Shown here in pieces: positions 59,081-64,000 of a stretch of DNA of 64,000 nt; within the stretch, counting starts at the first letter, position 1, and each line of letters begins with the position of its first letter. The position numbers and the translations under genes are program-made. The DNA comes from Riptortus pedestris (lineage: Eukaryota; Arthropoda; Insecta; Hemiptera; Alydidae). Location: positions 82,711,001-82,775,000 of the forward strand of contig CM032229.1 of assembly GCA_019009955.1 (NCBI GenBank), read 5' to 3'. Under the pieces are notes generated by a model. That model was not told where the DNA came from and did no database searches. It saw only the letters and a program-made list of their open reading frames with translations.

Positions 59081-59852
59081 CAGATTTTCCTCGGGTTGGT
59101 ATGGCCCACTAGTGAACAATAAAGTACTAATCACTCGCTTTATAATTGAGTTAAGAAACAATGCAGAGAGCAGCAATCGTAGAATATCAATACCTTAACA
59201 AGACTTGTTCTGTAACATTTTTCGATCCGACACACAGTAATGAAATATTTTGAAGTTTTCAAATCCCCCCCCTCTAAACCCTCCCTATGCCATGCCCGAT
59301 TTTAGCCATTAACTAATATTATCTTTAGTGTCGAATGAAACAGTTAAAATCCGGTACGGTGTACAACAAATAAACATTTCCGAGGCAAGAACTAAGAATC
59401 TCCAATGATGAAATAATCACACAACGTATTCACATATATCCCACGCAGTAATAGTTCAATGAAAACAATATTTGTTATTTAAGCTTAAATAATGCGGTTT
59501 ACAAATATAACAGCTTATTGTTAATATGGCATGAGTAGGAGTAGGGGTAGGGGTTTATTGAATACTAAAACTAACTAATCTGAATATCTGGGTTGATGTA
59601 TGTATTAGTAAAAATATGTGTATAACAACATTTATAGTCAATTAAATTTAAAATAAGATTTATTCTCTACTAATTTTTGATCTGAAGTATAGTAACGGAG
59701 ATATTTTGAGTTTTTGAAATTCTCCCCAACGGATTTTAGCTGTTAGCGAACTTGATATAAACTTTTGCATTTGATGCTTATATATCGAGTTTAGTTGGTA
59801 ACGATCAAACAAAAATTGCGGCAGCTAGAGCATTAACATATATATATATATA
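59081..59852 (-). mobile_element. HLR copy, long subfamily, both ends degraded
   Basis: It begins with a weak 'cagattttcctcggg' terminal block and carries the G/C-run module twice (about 59255-59300 and 59700-59745, the second reduced), as in 15460-16381. It ends in a short TA tract at 59837-59852. The hairpin and the palindrome are not recognisable. Confidence 0.65.
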
Positions 59853-60369
59853 TTCACAGACCATTATCCGTGAAGGTTTTTCATTTACAAAAACTTAATT
59901 CTTGTTATGGAACTAAAGTCTCCTGCTAATTCAATTACAGTGAACTTTATGAAGGAAGGAAATATCAACTGGAAGACAGCTGATTTAAAGAAGAGAGAGA
60001 CGGGAAATTGGTAATATCTTAGTAATTATTCGATGAGTAGGGATAATTTTATTTGCTTATTCTTATTAAAATGGTTTTCATAGAATTTCTTCTGAATAGG
60101 GTTTGTAAGCCGATTTCCCCAAAAGAGAAATAAACTAAATGATGTTTTAATCAATGCTAATGATCTTTTTTTTTATTTAATATATAAATCATTATCTAAT
60201 AAATAGCTTATTTAGTACATATTTATGTTTATCTCGTTCGAGTTGTATACCACTAACCTATAAATTTTACTTCTGTTACCCTGGATCACTGTGTTATACT
60301 CTGCTACGATAAACGTTTATTAAATATAATAACCACTGTACATTTTTTTGCCCTAAACCAATAAAAAAA
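59853..60369. other. AT-rich spacer, no feature seen
   Basis: No feature recognised. Confidence 0.5.
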
Positions 60370-61163
60370 AAGTCCGTTACGCAAGGGCTGCGTAAACTAA
60401 GCAGATTTCCCTCGTGGTGTTTAACAATAGATAAATCTACATACTGGTAACACAATAGCATCGTCTACATCAAATAGATAAATACAAACGATAATAAAAC
60501 CCTCCAGACGGGAAGCACCTGAAACATAAACCAACAGGTGTGTCAATCTCTCACAGGAAACAAAACCAATCACTGAAATATATCAGAATATAACATATTA
60601 ATTTTATTGAAAACTATATACTATATCTAGTACTGTAATTTATAATTGATCAGAATAATTTTTATTTCAATCAATCAAATTTTAGTAGTCCAAGAACTTC
60701 AGAAGGGAGGGAGTGGGGCACCATAGCATATTTGCATTTATCTCGTATAATAAAGGTCTCTTGAAAACAATTTATGGTATTAAAGCTTTGAATAATGTGG
60801 TTTATTACATAACAGAGTAGTGTTAATGTAACATGAGTAGAAGTGGTGGTTTGCTGAAGACTGAAAAATGCAAATATCTCGGTTAATATTCAAGATAGAC
60901 AATAAATGTACATGCCAATATTTATAGTAAATTTAATTTTCAATAAGATTGGATCTATAAAATGTTTTGATCCGACGTATAGTAACGAAGATATTTATTA
61001 TTTCGAATTTTCGAAAATCCCCTTTAACCCCCCCCCCTCCCACTGGTCCGATTTCAGCCATTAACGAACTTGATCTGTCTTTTTGCATAAAACGTTTAAA
61101 TATCGTGTTTGGTAACGATCAAACGAAAATTGCGACCGCTAGAGCGTTAACAGACAAATATAT

Positions 61164-61230
<67 letters not shown>

Positions 61231-61297
61231 AACTCGATATTTAAACATTTTATGCAAAAAGACAGATCAAGTTCGTTACTGGCTGAAATCGGACTCA

Positions 61298-61380
<83 letters not shown>

Positions 61381-61486
61381 GAACGGACCTCATTTTCGTC
61401 ATCTCCTGGGTAGGATCGATGGACATTTGAAGACATTTTTCGTAAATCACGTCATGAGAACGACCTCCCATTAAGGGAAATCTGCT
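60370..61486 (-). mobile_element. HLR copy with an internal inverted duplication
   Basis: AAGTCCGTTACGCAAGGGCT lies at 60370 and the right end is ACCTCCCATTAAGGGAAATCTGC, so part of the palindrome is deleted. After the (TA)n tract at 61159-61227, a 63-bp segment (61230-61292) repeats 61048-61110 in opposite orientation, followed by a (CA)n tract and a second (TA)n tract. It is the longest HLR copy in the window. Confidence 0.85.
61159..61375. repeat. (TA)n, (CA)n and (TA)n tracts
   Basis: TA at 61159-61227, CA at 61296-61344 and TA at 61346-61374. The two TA tracts are separated by the inverted 63-bp segment. Confidence 0.95.
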
Positions 61487-62045
61487 AAAAACATCAATTC
61501 TGTACTGTTTCCTCTATAGTTATTACCCGACTACCTCACATTCTGATGGTTGACCATGGTATATGGATGAAAGGAGTTATTAGTAGAAGAATTACACGTG
61601 GAAATCAATTCAATTTACTCAGCAACTTCCTGAAGGTCTTTTAAGTGAATTTTAGACTTGCCACTATAATAGGAGAGTGATGGCGGTTCCATTCGTGAAA
61701 AATGTATTTAGTGGTAGCTGAGTTAGCCAAACTTGGGGCTGAACAATCTGATCCACATGTCTAGCCCGATAAGTATCAGCTCAGCATGTTGGCATGCAAG
61801 CGAATACTGCAGAAATAAAAAACTCAAGTCAGGACTTGATACGAGATCTCTGTATGGTTGGCTAGATGGTATTTGGTGAGCCTTTCTCAACCTCCCCACC
61901 ATTTAAATGTACCAACCTATGACTACATTTCAAATTCCAATCACGCTCTTCTATGTATCGCACAAGCGTCCTTATTCTCCGTTTGATGTGAATAATATAT
62001 GACGCGGGGGGGGGGGGGTTCCTACACTTAATATACGATCTAGGT
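61487..62045. other. Single-copy spacer
   Basis: No repeat recognised. A G-run of about 14 lies at 62004-62018. Confidence 0.45.
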
Positions 62046-62656
62046 CAGGGGTCTCCAAACTACGGCCCGAGGGCCACATCCGGCCCGCGGACAGATTTTG
62101 TCCGGCCCGCGGAGAGCTAGCATACTTGAAAACTCCTTTTAGAGAACATATTTTTCATAGCAAATTAAATTTAGTTTACTGAAGTATTCTAATTTTATGT
62201 TGAATAATTATTAATATGAAATCTACATTGATATGGCCATGGGCTAACTACTCATAACATTGTTGTAGGCTTATTGTTATTGTTTTTGTGATAATACTGC
62301 GATTTCAATCCGCGCTTCATAGCTTCGAATTTTTCTGTCCGCAAACTTCCTGTATATTTTGAGTAATTTTGAAAATGTTTTGTTTCATAATGACGTTTAA
62401 TGTCATATTCTTTGAGAACGGTCATGCTTTCATTGCAAATCAAACACAGCGCCTTGTTACTGGACTCAAGTACGAAATACTGAATGTTCCACTGATCTTT
62501 GAATTTTCTGCATACACTATCAATTTTTCGCTTCTTTTCTATACTACTTAAATTACACACAAAAGCAACAATTCAAATCAAAAATATGGTTTTGGCCCTC
62601 GGAACTTACTGGAGTAGTCAGTATAGCCCTAAGGCTGGAAAGTTTGGAGACCCCTG
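62046..62656 (-). mobile_element. hAT-type DNA transposon, internally deleted, 611 bp
   Basis: Perfect 16-bp terminal inverted repeats CAGGGGTCTCCAAACT (62046-62061 and, inverted, 62641-62656). The flanks ATCTAGGT (62038-62045) and ATCTAGAC (62657-62664) are an 8-bp target duplication with two mismatches. The CAGGGGT start, the following subterminal CGGCCCG repeats and the 8-bp duplication are typical of hAT elements of the Charlie type. The element keeps only the start of the transposase gene. Confidence 0.9.
62252..62560 (-). CDS. hAT transposase N-terminus with BED-type zinc finger (truncated)
   Basis: An uninterrupted 102-codon frame starting ATG at 62560, about 100 bp inside the 5' terminal repeat of the hAT element. 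Residues 10-34 (KRKIDSVCRKFKDQWNIQYF and on) and 36-62 form the N-terminal region known from Charlie-like hAT transposases and from the related C-terminal part of vertebrate GTF2IRD2. The zinc ligands appear to be Cys39, Cys42, His57 and His62 in LCLICNESMTVLKEYDIKRH and YETKH. SKYTGSLRTEKFEAMKRGL follows, as in the family. The dimerisation and RNase-H-like catalytic regions are absent because the element is deleted internally. If expressed, it could only bind DNA. The lack of stops suggests a young element; there is no evidence of host use. Confidence 0.75.
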   Translation of the reverse strand: MCNLSSIEKKRKIDSVCRKFKDQWNIQYFVLESSNKALCLICNESMTVLKEYDIKRHYETKHFQNYSKYTGSLRTEKFEAMKRGLKSQYYHKNNNNKPTTML

Positions 62657-62741
62657 ATCTAGACTATAGACTGCTGATATGTCAAAAAAAAGCCAAGAGG
62701 TACCAGTTTAAGATGGAATAACTGTCCTTTCATTTTTACAT

Positions 62742-62850
62742 CATTATTATTATTTATTAACGTCTGCTTTTTTCTGCTGTGGCATATGGGAAGGGTTATC
62801 TACAGGTCATGATCCTTTTCTAGCCTGGGTGTGTCTAAGGACACTTTTTA
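62742..62850 (-). mobile_element. SINE 3' fragment
   Basis: AAT-type tail, 'aacgtctgctttttt', 'agggttatctacagg', 'ccttttctagcctgggtg' and 'ctaaggac' follow the SINE 3' body in reverse. The tRNA-like head is missing. Confidence 0.65.
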
Positions 62851-63296
62851 CATTATGTTTGAAAAAATGTGAATACACAGTATTAAATGTAGGCATTTTT
62901 TAAATCTTTCCACTGTCAGAGCTACTTTTTTTTACATTTTTTAAGCAAGCTCCTAATAGCCTAATAATTCATAACTGTTATTGGTGTCTGAACTCACACT
63001 GAATTATAAGGTATGTTGTTTTCAACAGCAACAAACAAATTCTATTAATTTGGACTATATACCATTTCAGCACGATAGAGTAGTTATTGTAAAACCGATC
63101 TCCAAAGATCATATTGATAAAAGGTTAAATAAATAAAATTTACTGAATGTACTTTCGTTTTGATATATACAAACAAACAAATAACAAGCTGCCCCCATTT
63201 TGAGGGCACCCGTTTGGGTCAGCCTCCTAATCAGCACACCAAGGTATATAGGTAAATTTAAAAAAATATTGCTTTTAAATGTTTCATATATATATA
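62851..63296. other. AT-rich spacer, no feature seen
   Basis: No feature recognised. Confidence 0.5.
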
Positions 63297-63957
63297 CTTG
63301 CTCAGATACCCGGCTTCGCCCGGGAATTCATTTGAGGCTGAATGGTGATAGTATTATTTTGGCAAGGCTTTACTTTGCACAATATTTTGACATTTACCCG
63401 TCCCAGTGTTTAGGGTTAATACCCGTTGTTGGCATTTGTTAATAATAAAATTAATTTTTTATGTAAGTCTTCACTGTCCTCCAAATTGTCATATTTCCCG
63501 TCTCCTGTGCATTATGCATAGATTTCAGCTATTAAGGACAAAATATTAACTTTGATTTGAATTAATTTTTCCAGCTGAGGTACCTGATAGTTCAAATAGG
63601 AATGAATTGTTGAGCATATTTCTACGCAAACTACTTGCTCCACACATTGCTCCTGGAGAAATGTATAAAAAAAAAAAGTTAATCTAAATAACAAAGTAAA
63701 CAACTTTTGTTACGTGCATGTTTGTCGAAAAACAAATAGACAATGAAATATCTCGAATTTTTATTTCAGGCCTCCCTTATAACCCCCACTCCCGTTCTAA
63801 CCTAAAAATTTTAATATAGCTTATAATCATGGAAGAATTAATGCTAATTGACATAGCACACACGAAAGAAACAAAATGCAGTTATGGTGTCTATGACGTG
63901 AAACGAAAAGTTATCGTGAAAATTAGCGAATAAAATCAATGTACAGAGAGAGGTTAC

Positions 63958-64000
<43 letters not shown>
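63297..64000 (-). mobile_element. Non-autonomous Helitron, second copy, runs off the window
   Basis: 'CTTGCTCAGATACCCGGCTTC' at 63297 is the 3' end of the same Helitron family as 55377-56513, with CTAG changed to CTTG (CAAG on the element strand) and the hairpin intact (63309-63324). The body carries one copy of the 'cctcccttataacccccactcccg' module (63771-63794). The 5' region ('acacacgaaagaaacaaaatgcag' onward) is followed by a TA tract at the window end, so the 5' TC end is at or beyond the edge. An internal segment including the CAAA tract is deleted. Confidence 0.8.

Overview
The window looks like non-coding DNA from an AT-rich animal genome, probably an invertebrate. It has long (TA)n tracts, a tRNA-derived SINE, decayed non-LTR and Ty3/Gypsy retrotransposons, mariner, Merlin and hAT transposase remnants, and two kinds of rolling-circle-type transposon. 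I found no credible host protein-coding gene, rRNA or functional tRNA. Open frames are short, and the only recognisable protein similarity is to transposons. The species cannot be determined from the sequence; an arthropod (for example a copepod) would fit the transposon mix, but that is a guess.

The dominant component is one dispersed family, called HLR here (Helentron-like repeat). About 14 copies have both ends and about 9 are fragments, on both strands, together roughly a fifth of the window. A copy starts with a near-palindrome (GCAGATTTCCC, TTAA, GGGAAATCAGC), passes through a (TA)n or (TG)n tract and G-run and C-run modules, and ends with GGGAAATCTGC, a short hairpin (ACGCAGCCCCTGCGT) and GGACTT beside a T-run. 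Subterminal inverted repeats, a 3' hairpin, an internal microsatellite and T-flanked insertion resemble non-autonomous Helentrons (the DINE-1/HINE type). A nested copy at 52814-53409 sits inside a retrotransposon whose empty counterpart is at 17682-17700, which fixes the boundaries.

Region by region: 1-6757 holds five HLR copies and TA arrays; one copy is interrupted by a SINE tail with a 13-bp target duplication. 6890-15459 is mostly single-copy AT-rich DNA with GC-richer islands, one SINE and one HLR fragment. 15460-24405 is dense in HLR copies and has a LINE 3' end. 26042-29349 holds a Merlin remnant, an HLR copy, a Gypsy remnant with two LTR-like ends, and SINEs. 31551-45720 is sparse, with LINE reverse-transcriptase remnants, a Gypsy derivative, an inverted repeat with 152-bp arms and further islands. 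45722-49487 has a 43-bp minisatellite and two HLR copies. 50354-52113 is a head-to-tail array of three Helitron-like units. 52655-56598 is a nest of LINE, HLR, SINE, mariner and a canonical Helitron (TC...CTAG). 57301-64000 has three HLR copies, a 611-bp hAT element with intact ends and an open BED-finger reading frame, and a second Helitron running off the window.

The elements do not form a pathway; they record layered transposition. The GC-richer single-copy islands are the best candidates for conserved or regulatory host sequence, but this rests only on composition and a few motif matches.
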